This document shows positions 10,037 through 22,205 of a DNA stretch of 64,000 nucleotides, piece by piece; position 1 is the stretch's first letter; the number at the start of each line of letters is the position of its first letter. Source of the DNA: Lepus europaeus (lineage: Eukaryota; Chordata; Mammalia; Lagomorpha; Leporidae); assembly GCF_033115175.1 (NCBI RefSeq), contig NC_084827.1, forward strand, positions 127,061,701-127,125,700. The letters run 5' to 3'. The notes under the pieces are model-generated. The model made no database searches. It was given only the letters and a program-made list of their open reading frames with translations, and had not been told where the DNA came from. Both the position numbers and the translations under genes were made by a program.

Positions 10037-11428
10037 ATGAGCGGGGGCACCCCTTACATCGGCAGCAAGATCAGCCTCATCTCCAAGGCGGAGATCCGCT
10101 ACGAGGGCATCCTCTACACCATCGACACCGAGAACTCCACGGTAGCCCTCGCCAAAGTTCGATCCTTTGGTACAGAAGACAGACCAACAGATCGTCCAAT
10201 ACCACCTCGAGATGAAGTCTTTGAATACATCATATTCCGTGGGAGTGATATTAAAGACCTCACCGTTTGTGAGCCACCGAAACCACAGTGCTCTTTGCCT
10301 CAGGACCCAGCTATCGTGCAGTCTTCACTAGGTTCATCTGCTTCTTCATTCCAGTCAGTGGGTTCCTACGGACCTTTTGGCAGGATGCCGACATATAGTC
10401 AGTTCAGTCCAAGTTCATTAGTCGGGCAGCAGTTTGGTACTGTTGGTGTTGCTGGAAGTTCCTTGACATCATTTGGAACTGAAACATCAAACAGTGGTAC
10501 TTTGTCCCAAAGCAGTGCAGTTGGTTCTGCCTTTACACAGGATACAAGAGCTATAAAAACACAGTTATCTCAAGGTCGGTCAAGCCCTCAGTTAGATCCT
10601 TTGAGAAAAAGCCCAACCATGGAACAAGCAGTACAGACCGCCTCGGCCCACTTACCTGCTCCAGCACCTGTTGGGAGAAGGAGCCCTGTATCAACCAGGC
10701 CTTTGCCATCTACCAGCCAAAAAGCAATAGAGAATCAAGAGCACAGGCGAGCTGAAGTACACAAAGTTTCAAGACCAGAAAATGAGCAACTCAGAAATGA
10801 TAACAAGAGACAAGTAGTTCCAGGTGCTCCTTCAGCTCCCAGGAGAGGGCGTGGAGGTCATCGAGGTGGCAGAGGAAGGTTTGGTATCCGGCGAGATGGT
10901 CCAATGAAATTTGAGAAAGACTTTGACTTTGAAAGTGCAAATGCGCAATTTAACAAGGAAGAGATCGACAGAGAGTTTCATAACAAACTTAAATTAAAAG
11001 AAGATAAACTTGAGAAACAGGAGAAACCTGTAAATGGTGAAGATAAAGGAGACTCAGGAGTTGATACACAAAACAGTGAAGGAAATGCAGATGAAGAAGA
11101 TCCTCTTGGACCTAATTGCTACTATGACAAAACTAAATCTTTCTTTGACAATATTTCTTGTGATGATAACAGAGAACGAAGACCAACCTGGGCTGAGGAA
11201 AGAAGATTAAATGCCGAAACGTTTGGAATCCCACTCCGTCCAAACCGTGGCCGTGGGGGATACAGAGGCAGAGGAGGTCTTGGTTTCCGTGGCGGCCGAG
11301 GGCGTGGTAGCGGGAGAGGTGGTGCCTTTACCACCCCTCGAGGATTTCGGGGTGCATTCAGAGGAGGTCGTGGGGGCAGAGAGTTCGCAGATTTTGAGTA
11401 TAGAAAAACTACAGCTTTTGGACCCTAA
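10037..11428 (+). CDS. LSM14A: LSM14A-like protein, intact retrogene ORF (463 aa)
   Basis: Encodes an uninterrupted LSM14A (RAP55A) protein. The family member is an mRNP/P-body component that binds DDX6 and 4E-T and acts in translational repression and P-body assembly. Visible parts: N-terminal LSm domain (about 1-80, starting [20 protein letters not shown]), a long Ser/Thr/Pro/Gln-rich linker, an RGG patch (about 268-285), the FDF motif ([15 protein letters not shown], about 289-305), the FFD box ([15 protein letters not shown], about 360-375), the TFG box (about 385-402), and a C-terminal RGG tract ending in [11 protein letters not shown] chose the ATG at 10037 because it gives the family start and the 463-aa length I recall for human LSM14A; the frame is open further upstream but without an ATG. 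By recall it is nearly identical to the human protein. Whether it is expressed is unknown, so it could be a young processed pseudogene with an undamaged frame. Confidence 0.9.
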   Translation: MSGGTPYIGSKISLISKAEIRYEGILYTIDTENSTVALAKVRSFGTEDRPTDRPIPPRDEVFEYIIFRGSDIKDLTVCEPPKPQCSLPQDPAIVQSSLGSSASSFQSVGSYGPFGRMPTYSQFSPSSLVGQQFGTVGVAGSSLTSFGTETSNSGTLSQSSAVGSAFTQDTRAIKTQLSQGRSSPQLDPLRKSPTMEQAVQTASAHLPAPAPVGRRSPVSTRPLPSTSQKAIENQEHRRAEVHKVSRPENEQLRNDNKRQVVPGAPSAPRRGRGGHRGGRGRFGIRRDGPMKFEKDFDFESANAQFNKEEIDREFHNKLKLKEDKLEKQEKPVNGEDKGDSGVDTQNSEGNADEEDPLGPNCYYDKTKSFFDNISCDDNRERRPTWAEERRLNAETFGIPLRPNRGRGGYRGRGGLGFRGGRGRGSGRGGAFTTPRGFRGAFRGGRGGREFADFEYRKTTAFGP

Positions 11429-13340
11429 AAGGTCTGGATTGATCGAACTACTTTCTGAAAGAAAGACAACAAAGTTGCTGCATAGTCAACAAACCAGTCT
11501 TTGAAAATAAGTGAATTTCTAGCTCTTCATGGTCCTGGAAATTGGTTTCAGTCTTTGCGAAGAATGAAGAAGTGAATTTGCTGTATATTTGTCACCAGCA
11601 CTGGGTTTTTGTTCGTTTGTTTTTCTGCTTCATTTCAAAGATAAAATGCAGTTACTTTTGGGGGGAGGAACGCTCATCTTTAAAAAATGAGCATTAAATA
11701 TATTTGGAATAGCAGAAGGTTAAGTAATTTCTTATGTATAGTTAAACTAAAGCAGTACTTCAATGGGACTTATAAGTATTTTTTCATCACTGAAAGGATT
11801 TTTCTTATCACTAAATTGTATTTGGCAATTATTGCAGGTTGCCTGCAGATAGGGCCGTGATACTGTGTTTTGAGCCACAGCAGGTTGTGTGTGTGTATGT
11901 GTGTGGGTGTGTGTGTCTATATCTTTCTCTCTTTTTCTTTCTTTCTTTTTGGAAATCCTGTAATATGAGGTAGCCTATTTCGTCAATTAATTAGGGTGCT
12001 GGATGGTAGAGAATTTTGTCAGTCAACTATGTACACACAGTAAATACTGTTTCTTAGGCAAAGGTAACTTTTTTATATAGTTGTAAAATTCCATTATATT
12101 CCATTGCCAAAGAAACATTAAGAACTTTGTATAGCTGTATAAAAAGCAACTAATTTTTTAAAGAATAAACATTTTAAAGTCAGCAAACATACTGTGTCCT
12201 TGCAGAAGTTGATGAGTTATGGGTGGGCCTTTTTTCTTAGCTTTCCAGGCTTAAGATTTTTGATTTCTTTTTTAATGTTTGGAACATAAATGAAGATTTG
12301 ATACATTCTTTCATTATCTAAAAAGGATAAATTATTCATGCTTGTTGTAAGAACTTCATTTTGTAGCAAATGGCATATCACAGGATTTGTCCAAATAATA
12401 GATATTTTCAGTATACAAATGTAAATAATCATAGATAAGAATGTACTGAGCTGTATTTTCAGATAAGGAATCCTCTCCCTTTTTTTAAGACATTAAAAAC
12501 TATGCCTCAATTAACTTGTTCTTCCTGATATGCCTGGAATTTTGTCATGATACCTTGACTCATTCCATTATGTTTCAGAAGGACTCTAGAGTGTTAGAAG
12601 TTACTTTGGCAGCCTGTAACACATCACAACATGGTCCTTGGGCCTGTGACCCACAAATGACTCATTGCTAAGTATAAATTGCTAGTAGATCTTTTTGATA
12701 TTTTAAGCTATGGTGGAAAAAAATCTGGCCATTTTTGTGTTTTTATGAAGGCCATCAAATAAAGGGATCCAAAGATTTAATATTTTTATCAATTTTGAGT
12801 TTTGTTAACATTCAGTAGTTAAAATATTCAGTAGTGATAACGATGTGGAATACTGCACTGTAGGAGAATTGGAATACTTAAAGATGGTTGATATTTTTAA
12901 TTTTAATTTTATATCTTTTGTATAGCTCTACAAGGAAATGTTTTGTAATTTGGTTTCATATTATTAAGATCCAGTCCTTGGCAGCCATAGTGTAGATAAT
13001 ATTGTTTAGTACTATTTGCTTGCATGTACCAGCAAAACCTTTTGGAGGACCCACAAATCATGATATTAAACACATTTCTGAGGCATTCTGAGCATCAAAG
13101 ACGTGCTATGGCAACACCTGTGTAGACTGCTGGAGATGTCCCAGGCCGATCTCAAGAAGAAAACTGTACATACCAGGTCTCCATGCTCTGAAAGTACCGG
13201 TCCCCTCCTGTCCCCAGGCTGCTGGGGCGCTGGCGGGGGCCTGGTGCCCCAGTGGTGACTCGGCAGCATGGCGTACTTGCAGTGCACCTTACAATATTAA
13301 AGCAAGGTTTCTATTCTAACGCAGAATAAAACTGTTCAAT
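11429..13340 (+). other. LSM14A: 3' UTR of the LSM14A retrocopy
   Basis: Retains a long AT-rich 3' UTR with a GT-rich repeat (11885-11917), a Pumilio-type TGTAAATA element near 12420, several internal AATAAA/AATAAT strings, and a distal GC-rich block (13120-13270) before the used poly(A) signal. The 60-75-codon minus-strand frames here are not genes. Confidence 0.85.
13325..13330 (+). terminator. Poly(A) signal of the retrocopied mRNA
   Basis: AATAAA lies about 11-16 nt before the A tail that starts near 13341. This is the normal spacing and shows that the copied transcript was cleaved here. Confidence 0.9.
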
Positions 13341-13363
13341 AAAAAAAAAAAAAAAAAAAAAAA

Positions 13364-13377
13364 AGAATTGAATCTAC
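13364..13377 (+). repeat. 3' target-site duplication of the LSM14A retrocopy
   Basis: Exact copy of the 14-bp sequence at 9863-9876, directly following the A tail. Confidence 0.95.
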
Positions 13378-14754
13378 AAAATATATTTATAACACTGAAT
13401 TATCTCTCTATATATTTATATAAATAAATTATTAAAATCTATGTAACATATTAAGATATTTATACATATACATACCTGTCTTCATTTCCATATACTCACA
13501 TGTCCCCCTCCCCAAACACACACATACAGTTACCTAGCAAATTTTCAGGACAAAGGTAAATCATGTATATTTTCCTGTGTATATATTTTTTCTGACCATC
13601 TTTTATCTGATCAATTTTGCATGTACCCTCATTGAAATGAGAGAAATTTAGATTAGAAAACCTAGTTTTATTATTACCTGTAATATTGAACATATTATTT
13701 AAACTTTATCTTTGATGTGCATTTGTAAATTGGAGTAATATTTTTCTTATTTGAAAATTGGATAAGAAGATGAGTGTAAATTACCTAAGACAGTGCTGAT
13801 TATATAGGAGACTCTCAATAAATTTCTTCTCTCTATGCTCCATTATTTCTCTTATAAACATATCCAATCTGAAGTGTATTTATATTTGAATATTTGAACT
13901 CAGTGAATCTTTTCTGTTCATGACATTAGTTTTTCTTTCTAAATGTCCATTCCCAGTGCAGAAAATTTTCCTTGATCTATACCTGTCTTTGATTTTTAAA
14001 AGCTTTTACAAAGGCAAAAAGCAATTCTAGTGATTATATTTTATAAAAAAATATTTGTGAAAACCTTTGAACAGTAAGAGTACATATGAGTTATAGAAAA
14101 AAGTTTTTTGAAGGAGAATCTCTTAATGATGAGTGGAGTTTGTTAGGATATCAAGCAAGTAATATTAACATCTCCTTGGGATTGTGACTTTCAAAAAGCC
14201 ATATATAATATCCACTACACAATGCAGTGATTTAATTCCCTCAACCCTTTTACAAATATGTAAACACAGGAAAATATAATATATAGATATATTAAAAATT
14301 AATTCTTATGAAAAAATAAACTGCCATTAGCATAGTAACATCAGCTATCAACTTTCCCAGACTTGCAAAACCAAAGCTGTGGTAAATGAAAATCTAATAA
14401 TGATGGTTGGAGTACAGGTCACCCACTAGATGTTAACATGTATCCCTGTATGTGTTGTTAACAGAAACACCAGACTGTATTTGTTAAAGACTGTCTTTCC
14501 AAACTTATTTACAAATAGCATGAAATGGCAGATTTTGTCATACACTGTAGACAAAGGAGTTTGTTTTCAGCCTGGGAAAACATAGTGTTTCATTCCAGAA
14601 CAAAGATCAACTCCACTTCTCCATATAGAAAAGATAATGTTGACTTCTGGAGCAAATGATTAGTTATGCTCAGGAATTTGTGTTCCCTAAATTGAGAGTT
14701 CCTTTTCTGTAATACAACTCATCATGTGCATGTGGCACCAAACATTCTATCACC
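13378..14754. other. AT-rich gene-free sequence with a probable MIR piece
   Basis: Mostly unique AT-rich DNA. About 13690-13830 resembles the 3' half of an old MIR SINE, plus strand (GTAAATTGGAGTAATATT ... TTACCTAAGACAGTGCTG ... CTCAATAAATTT). No coding potential was seen. Confidence 0.45.
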
Positions 14755-14990
14755 TTATAGGAGCTGAGACTTAAGAAAATGGCACCAGTAGATGCCAGTA
14801 CTCTGGCCACTACTGTCTCTGGCAGTGCTATAATAAAGCGCTTTGCTTCTGCCCTAGGAGCCTCATGTCTTCTCCCACCACCAATTATACTGTGGCAGAT
14901 AAAGATATCAGCTTACAATCAAATAAACTTCCAGACTTTTTACAGTTTTGGTGACAAGGAACCGATGCTGATGGAGACGTAGAAATAACA
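14755..14990 (+). other. Unassigned LTR-like or exon-like segment
   Basis: Less AT-rich than its surroundings. It contains AATAAAGCGCTTTGCTTCTG followed by an AGGAGCCTCATG block, which is reminiscent of the poly(A)-signal region of old LTRs. A 67-codon frame spans it but has no family resemblance. No boundaries or TSD could be identified, so the call is tentative. Confidence 0.2.
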
Positions 14991-15059
14991 AGACTCTTCT
15001 AGGCCACTTAATGGGATTTAGTTCACATGCGTTGGTGATTTATTAATCATCACCTATTA

Positions 15060-18000
15060 TAACTGTCTTAGTCGTTTTTGACAGTTTATGACTCGGGGTA
15101 TATTTGTCTGATATAGGTGTAGCTACTCTTGCTTTTTCTTTTTCTTTTGGTTACTATTTGATTGAAATCTCTTTTTCTGTCCCTTCACTTTGCCTATGTA
15201 CACCCATAATGCCAAGCAAGTCTCTCATAGGCTGCATATGATCAGATCTTAAAAATCTGTTCAATATCTCTACGTCTTTTGGTTGAAAAATTTAATCTAT
15301 TTTCACTTAGTAATTACCTTTACTAATTATGCTATTACTGTTAATTATTTATGGGTGTTTTTTAGCTATTTTCCTCCTTTATACCAGTACTGATGTGTCT
15401 GTGATTTTTTTTAATCTCAATTTCTTTTGTATAGTACGTCCATTAACAAATTACTGTAAAGATATTTTAAGATTATTTTGTATTTTAAATTGCATGTAGA
15501 CTTAAAAGTGATTTGTATATGTAAGTATGGTGTTCAGAGTATTCTAAATTTATATTCTTATGCTTACAGCGAGTTTTATACTTTTATATGTTTTAGTCCA
15601 TATCCTTTCATTTCAACTGAATAACTAACCTTTATCACAAAGCAAGTCTAGAAGTAACAAACTCAACAAATAATGATTGTCTGAAAATTTTTTTGGCTTT
15701 CTTTGAATTTTGAAGAGATGCTATATCAGGTATTCTTTGTTGGCTGTGTTTTTATTTCAGTACTTTGAATGTATCATTCTACTCTTGCTTCTCTGATTTT
15801 TGCTGAAAAATTTGCTGATTATCTTTCTTACAGAAGTTTCTTTGTCTAAGATGAGTCATTTTTCTCTTGTTGTATTTGAAATTCTCTCTGTGCCTTTGAC
15901 TTTTGAGAGCTTAGTTATAACATGTCTATTTTTAAAAAGATTTATTTATTTGAAAGGCAGTGCAACAGAGAGAGACAGAAATCTTCTATCTGTTGTGTCA
16001 CTCTCCAAGTGGCTACAATGACCAGGGCCAAGATAGGCTAAAAGTGGGGGCCAGTAACTCCATCCAGATCAGAGACAGCTGCTACTGATTTCCCAGGCAT
16101 ATTAGCAGGGATCTCAATTGAAAGAACTTGAACCAGTGCTCATTTAGGATACCAACATCGTAAGTGACAGCTTAACCTTTTGCACCACAATGCTAGTCCC
16201 TATACCATATCTTGAGGAAGATCTTTTGGTTTTTATGTGTCTCAGGGAAATCTATTTCATCCATTTGGTGGTGTGTTTTTTTGTTTGTTTTTATTCATGA
16301 ATCCTAAAATTAAGCTTTCTCTCCAGAATTGGGTAGCTTTCTGTCATTATTTCTCAAATAAGCTTTTTTCTACTTTTACTTTTTCTGAGACTCCCATAAT
16401 GCATGTGTTATTTGCTTGAGAATGGAACATAAGTCCTGTGATTTTTCTTCACTTTTCATTATTTTTTTTCTTTTTGGCCCTCAGACTAGGTAATTTCAAA
16501 TGACCTCTCTTTGAGCCCACTGATTCTTACTGTTTTTATGGTTTCTCTGTTGAACTTCTCATTTTATTCATGTATTATTTTCCTCATTTTGTTTAGATGC
16601 CTGTGTTCCTTGGTATATACCTGAGCTACTTTGAGATGATTATTTTGATTTTTTTTTGGCATTTTCTAGCCTTCCGTTTCTTTAAGATTGATTATTTATA
16701 CTTAATTTTGTTCCTTTTATGGTGTCATGTTTCCTTGATTATCTGTGATCCTTTTGGCCTTGTATTGGTGTCTACTCATTGAAGAAATTGGTGGCCTTGG
16801 CAGATTATAATAACTGAATCTAATTGATTGGGATATTTCAAAATACCTGTCTTCTAGTTCATATATTCTTTCTTCTACTTCATCAAGTCTGCTTTTTAAG
16901 ACTTTCCACTGTATTTTTAAATTTGATTTATTGAATATTTAATCTAAAATATTTCTGTTTGGTTCTTTTTAGATATCTATTTCTTTGCTGAATGCTTCAT
17001 TCATGTCATATACTGATTTTCTGATTTCTTTTAACTGTATCTTCAAGTAATTTTATAGTCATTTTTTTGAATACTTTTTCAGGCATTTCATCAATCAAAC
17101 TTTCTTCATATCCAGGATTAATACATTATTATGTTCCTTTGAGAAGTCATATGGTTCTTGTGTTTCTATATTGATATTGTGCAGCTGGAGGGAATCTTTT
17201 GTTTCTATCACTTCTGGAGGATGCTTGCTTCTTTCATTGAAGGTTTTCTTTCTGGAGATATGCCTCTAGGGCTCAATAGAGTGCCTAATGCTTACAGTTT
17301 TGCTCCAGGGGTGTGTGCTATAAGAAACCAGGGAGGTCAAGAGGGACAACAATACAGGGTGAGACCCAAGATGGGTGTAGTGGAGCATCTCTGGCTAGTT
17401 AGTGGGAGGGTGGGATATTTGAGCCAACTGGTATGTTTGAAGTTGCTGTTTTCTCTGTGCCAGGCTGAGCTAGCTGATTCATGGCTTAGAGTGAACTCAT
17501 GTTCACTTCATCCATCTAGGTTTGTGCACCATCCAAAGCACCAATTCACTCTGTATTATGTCCCACGATTCCACTGTGAGATACATCACCAGTATGCACA
17601 AGTGCAGAATCTCTACAGTTAGACTGGACAGGTGCAGGGAAACCCGGCTACAGGTTTCAATTTTTCAGGTTGTCACAGGAAGGAAAGCCTTAGGAAAGTG
17701 GATGGTTCTTAATTCAAATGGAGCATACTTCCATATTTCCAGAGTATTAAGGGCTACTCCAGCTGTCTGCTGTCCCCACTATCTGCTGCCTCACAAAGAG
17801 CTGTAAGTGTCCTGGACTCTGAGAATGCCATGCCCCTGCTGCATCCAAATGGACCTGTGGAGCTCTGTCTTACCTGTGAGGATTCAGGAATATCTCTAGG
17901 GCCCCTGGAAAGAAGATAGGCAAGAACTTCTTGTGAGTGATTCCATTCTCAAGATGGCTGCTCCCTTCCTCAATCTCTGCTCTGAGGAATGAGGGAAGGA

Positions 18001-18380
18001 ACTGTATGGTTTCCTTCTATGAAGTCCAGGAGCCCCAAGTTTTAGGGGGAGCACTTCTCACTGAGCTACTGGTCTGTGATAGAAGGATTCCTCTCTGGGA
18101 TAAGAAATCTGTGCAGATGGGTTCTGTCTACCCTCTCCTGTTTATGCTTTTCCTGGCAATAGAAAATGCCCAGGCCCTAGGCACAACTGGTATCTGAATC
18201 TGTGGTGTGCAACCTAGTGCTGGACAGGCCTGGAACATAGATTCACAAAAGTTGGCCAAAAGAATGTTTCCGTAAGGACTGAACTGATAGTAGAGTAGGC
18301 CTGGATGCTGAGACTGCTCTGTCACTAGGGTGATCTTAGAGCCTCGATGTGTGGGTCTGGTCTGGCACTGGGGTTTGCTG
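15060..18380 (-). mobile_element. Ancient L1 5' portion (5' UTR, ORF1, ORF2 start)
   Basis: Read on the minus strand, the order is a GC-richer 5' UTR-like region (about 18380-17200), a coiled-coil/ORF1-like region (17150-16210) and the start of ORF2 (15400-15060). Recognisable plus-strand strings include TCATATTCTTTCTTCTACTTCATCAA-type wording near 16860-16885 and TTTTTGCTGAAAAATTTGCTGAT near 15797. All frames are broken. A CSINE is nested at 15935-16203. The 154-codon plus-strand frame at 17158-17622 lies within this non-coding 5' region and is not regarded as a gene. The outer limits are approximate. Confidence 0.55.
15935..16203 (-). mobile_element. Old CSINE, minus strand
   Basis: Has AAAAAGATTTATTTATTTGA, AAGGCAGTGCAACAGAGAGA, a diverged core and a head ending TTGCACCACAATGCTAGTCC. 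It is inserted in the ancient L1. Confidence 0.8.
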
Positions 18381-18411
18381 GTGTGGGTTTATTGCTGGCA
18401 GTCAGACTGGC

Positions 18412-18556
18412 TTCTGGCTTTGGATTGGTGCAGCTCCAGCCATTGCAGCCATTTGGGGAGTAAACCAATGGAAGGAAGACCTTTCTCTCTGTCTCTCCCT
18501 CTCACTGTTTGTAACTCTACCTCTCGAATAAATAAATAAAATCTTAAAAAAATAAA
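18412..18556 (+). mobile_element. 5'-truncated CSINE, plus strand
   Basis: Only the 3' half is present: CTTCTGGCTTTGGATTGGTG, CAGCCATTTGGGGAGTAAAC, CTTTCTCTCTGTCTCTCCCT, then AATAAATAAATAAAATCTT. Loss of the head is ordinary 5' truncation. Confidence 0.85.
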
Positions 18557-19344
18557 TATATAGGAAGAAACATATGTTCATTGGTTCACTGGGGAGACTG
18601 CAAAGGTTTTCTTTTCTCAAGACCAGCTGCTTGATGAATATACAGAATTCCTCCGTATCCATACACCCAGCTTGTTGTCCAGACTCTTCTGGATTCCACA
18701 TAGCCTTTCTCTGTAAAGTCCTACTACCTCCAGCCTTGCATATAAGCATAACTTTCCTCTACAACATGAGGAAACGATACACTGCAATTTATTGTTCCAT
18801 TTTAAGGGATTCAATCATGTTTCCAGTGTCTTACGATTAGTCCTCAGTGTTTAGACCTCAGTCTAAGTTCTGCCTGGTTCTCCCAAGCCTAAGTTTTCAT
18901 AATCAATGACCAGTTTACTCAGCTTTGGAAATGGTCAGTTGACTATTCTGATCCCAAATTCTCTTCATTCTTAGCAAGGAGAGGGGGAAATCTTCTCACC
19001 TGCTGATAATTAGTTCACTGCCCAAAAATAAGCTACAGTTAATTTCTCAATCCGATGATTGTGTCATTGAATGTTCAGCACATAACTCTACTACTGAAGT
19101 TGCAATCTGTAGTGTATTTATAGCAGTGTTTATGATGAACAAAATTGAAGGAGAATCAAACTGGAAATCAATTAAGAACAAAGGCCTTCATCTGCAAAAC
19201 TATTTGTAAGACTAGAGAGTTTAGAATATAGATAATAATGAAATAGGTTATAATTAACTTAGCAATATTATAAATATATAAAGAACTAGGAATTCAGTAC
19301 ATTAAAAATAAAAGCAGGCTATGAGATAAAAACATGGGTTAAAC
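18557..19344. other. Gene-free spacer
   Basis: No gene or clear repeat recognised. Open frames of 65-115 codons partly overlap the SINE tail and show no family motifs. Confidence 0.4.
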
Positions 19345-19356
19345 ATTTCAGTGTTG

Positions 19357-19656
19357 AGGCAGGCATTTAGTCTAGCAATTAAGATGTCCACATCCCTCAT
19401 AGGAATACCTGGGTTCAAATGGTTGGCTCTAGCTCCTGGCTCCAGCTCCTGCCAGTGCAGACCCTGGAGGCAGCAGTGATGGCTCAAGGAATTGAATTCT
19501 CTACCAGGAAATATGGGTTGCATTCCTGGCTTCCAGCTGTGTCCTGGCAAATTCTCAGATATTGCAAACATTTGGGCAATGTACCAGCTGATGATATCTC
19601 TCTCCCTGGCTCTCCATCTTTTTCATACAAACAAATAAAGTTAATTTAAAAATAAT
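19357..19656 (+). mobile_element. Old CSINE with 12-bp TSD, plus strand
   Basis: A diverged copy. The head begins AGGCAGGCATTTAGTCTAGC, the B-box region is CTGGGTTCAAATGG, and the 3' end is CT-rich followed by AAATAAAGTTAATTTAAAAA. Exact TSDs ATTTCAGTGTTG lie at 19345-19356 and 19657-19668. Confidence 0.85.
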
Positions 19657-19668
19657 ATTTCAGTGTTG

Positions 19669-20397
19669 TTTCAGAAAGATTTTATAGCAAGGGTAGTATC
19701 TTAAAGAATCATGCTTTGCCTTGAGAAATAATTCCTTTATTCAAATATTCACATACCAATAACATTGAGACATGGGTAGATATTGTTAGATAGGTATAAT
19801 TAATTCTGAATAAATTACTGAAATTTTAAAATTGTGTAGACAGTCCTGACAGAAATCAAAAAACGTAGAAAATAGTATTACCAATAGGAAGATGCCTGAC
19901 TTGTAAAATAAGCTCCTCCATAATTGTTCTCATATTAGTATGTCTTATTGCCATTTCAACTGGCTTTTGACTGAAATTGTTGATTTTATCATTCACTCAA
20001 TAAAAATATTGAAAATGCTAACTAATGTAAAGTACTGATTTAGAAACTTCAGAGAAAGTAGAAATGAATAATAGACAAATGTCCATTTGTTATAGATTGA
20101 AATCTCTACCTAATTTAATAATGTAAGATGGATTGTTAAGTAATATAACAGAGTTCCTATAACCAATGGAGAATAAGATTTTATAAAGAAAAAAGTGTTA
20201 TTTGAATAAAGGCTTAAAATTTGTATATAGTTTGTAAATAGTGTGGTGTGGCTTGAGCATGGGATCGGTTGGCATGGTGAAACGACTCCTGCATTTATGT
20301 ATGCTTGATCAGTTCTGATGATCAAACCTCGCTATTTGAGTTAGTATTAGAGGTTTTGAGTTGGTAGTAGAGACCTAAGATGAGTTTTATTTATATT
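19669..20397. other. AT-rich gene-free spacer
   Basis: Nothing recognisable; low-complexity AT-rich DNA. Confidence 0.4.
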
Positions 20398-20511
20398 TAT
20401 TTTTTTTAATTTTTTTTTTTGACAGGCAGAGTGGATAGTGAGAGAGAGACAGAGAGGAAGGTCTTCCTTTTTGCTGTTGGTTCACCCTCCAATGGCCACT
20501 GTAACTGACAT
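20398..20511 (-). mobile_element. 5'-truncated young CSINE, minus strand
   Basis: Contains only the A tail (as a T tract), GACAGGCAGAGTGGATAGTG, the GA-rich tract and GTTGGTTCACCCTCCAATGG. The homology then stops abruptly at about 20511, so the tRNA head and middle are missing. Confidence 0.88.
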
Positions 20512-21944
20512 TGGGATTAATGGTATATATCCTCTGGATGTCCCCCAGAATATTAGAGAAGGTGCTTGGAGGTTGCCTGGATATCTTGGTCAGGCATAGT
20601 CAACAAGATAAGGAATTAGTCTCATTAATATCCAAAGACCCAAAAAGGCTTGGGGAAATTTTAGGTTGCTATATTATTTACTAGAGAATAACAGAGTACT
20701 TATATCATGTTTACTGAAAATCTATTAATTCAATTTATACCAGTTACAAAGTTATAAATTATAGGTCCTCTTTTTCTCTTAATTTCAAGCTGTATCCAGT
20801 GGAGAGAAGGATCTCTTATATTCTTGATCATTTTAGTGCCAAAGGTGCTTCCTGAGCACTATTGTAATCTTTCAGGTGAATGTAATATGCAAACAACAAA
20901 AACAAAAACAAGGGCAATCAGAATTATAGAAATCTAGCTTCTTGAGCCTATTACTACAAACCAGATTCAAGGCAGGTACTCCAGCTGATGAGCTGTTAAT
21001 AAAACTTTGTCAATTTTACTACTTGCTTTGGCTATAAACAAGCTAGAAATAATACAATCAATCACTTAGTTCTTACTTAAATAGCCATAAATAAGTGAAG
21101 AAATGAGGAAAGTGGCCCGCAAGTTCTTAAAAAATCAGGTTAATTCTGTATCAGCATTTAAGCCTCATTTACATTTTCAGCCTGCACTCACAGAGTGGGT
21201 TTCTTCAAGTGCAGCCATTGGATACAACTTCTTTCCTGCCACTGGCAAATATTCTTAGGTCTAGTGATGAGACAAAATCATATTAAAATATCTCCTTTTA
21301 TTTCAATAATGTACAACAGTGTATCCCTCTGCATCATGTCATTTCGTTTTACTTTTTTCTACTACCTTTGGTCTCTGTAAATAATAGGAATATTGATTAT
21401 CTCAAAGACTAGGAATTTTTGAAGGTAGTCAAAAAGCTCCAATAGTATAGAAATAAAAATGATGCAAATAGGAAAATATTCTTAATAAACAATTGGGCTT
21501 CCCTATTTAGCATTTGAAAAATGTCTTATTTGTGCTAGAGAAACATCCACAGATCATCAAGGTAAACAAAATCTTAATGATCCATTGGATGTTCAATATT
21601 TTGAAGGAAATTTTCAGTTTAAGACCATTGAAATCTTCCATCATCAACATTTGGGGTGGGAAATTGCAAGTGGAGAGGAGTGGAATTGTAAAGCATATCT
21701 TTATGGGTGGGCTTGCTTCATTAAACTAAATTTGTTGGAGGGACTGCATCAGGCCTTCCTTCCTTCCTTATTCTCTACTTGGAACTGGAATGCAAGCAGT
21801 AATAGGCAAGTGAGAAAAGGACCAACTATCCTACTTAGAAGTTAATATATAAACCTCTAAGGATGTGTCTTTAGATGAAAACCACTGAATCAAAGCATTA
21901 AACCCTAGAATCCAGAAGAAGTATGTTTCATTCAGGCATAATGT
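20512..21944. other. Gene-free spacer
   Basis: AT-rich. The 71- and 86-codon frames near 21514-21845 overlap in different phases and have no recognisable domain. No repeat family could be assigned. Confidence 0.4.
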
Positions 21945-22205
21945 TCTAGGTTTACTAGACTGTTTAAGAGCATGGACTTTGGCATCAGATCTATAGTAGA
22001 ATACAAGTTTTGCACCTGTTATCTATATGACAATGGATGCAATACTCATTCTCCAAGGCTCAGTTTCCTTATCTCTGGAATTGGGATCATAATACTCCTT
22101 AGCCTTTAGGTGGCTCTGAGTTAATACATTTAAAGCACATAACACATTGCCCAGAACATGGTACCCAAATATTGGTTGTTTTTATTATTACTGTTATTAC
22201 TATTA
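21945..22205 (+). mobile_element. MIR (old tRNA-derived SINE), plus strand
   Basis: Follows the MIR layout closely: AAGAGCATGGACTTTGGCAT, a degenerate GTTATCTATATGACAATGG block, the conserved core CTCAGTTTCCTTATCTCTGG, GGGATCATAATACTCCTTAG, GTTAATACATTTAAAGCACA, and an end at GGTTGTTTTTATTATTACTG. MIRs predate the placental radiation. Confidence 0.85.

Larger units (their letters stand above)
9877..13363 (+). mobile_element. LSM14A: Processed retrocopy of LSM14A mRNA (full-length insert)
   Basis: A complete, intronless cDNA-like insert: a GC-rich 5' UTR (9877-10036), the open coding region (10037-11428), a ~1.9-kb AT-rich 3' UTR, AATAAA at 13325-13330 and an A tail at about 13341-13363, all between perfect 14-bp TSDs. 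This is the signature of L1-mediated retroposition of a mature mRNA. The 5' end is not visibly truncated. CpGs are still dense in the 5' UTR and early coding region, and no frameshift or stop is present, so insertion looks recent or the copy is under constraint. The intron-bearing parent gene is not in this window. Confidence 0.95.

Noticed and set aside
17158..17622. 154-codon plus-strand open frame
   Set aside because: Lies in the 5' region of an ancient minus-strand L1, lacks domains and has no splice or promoter context.
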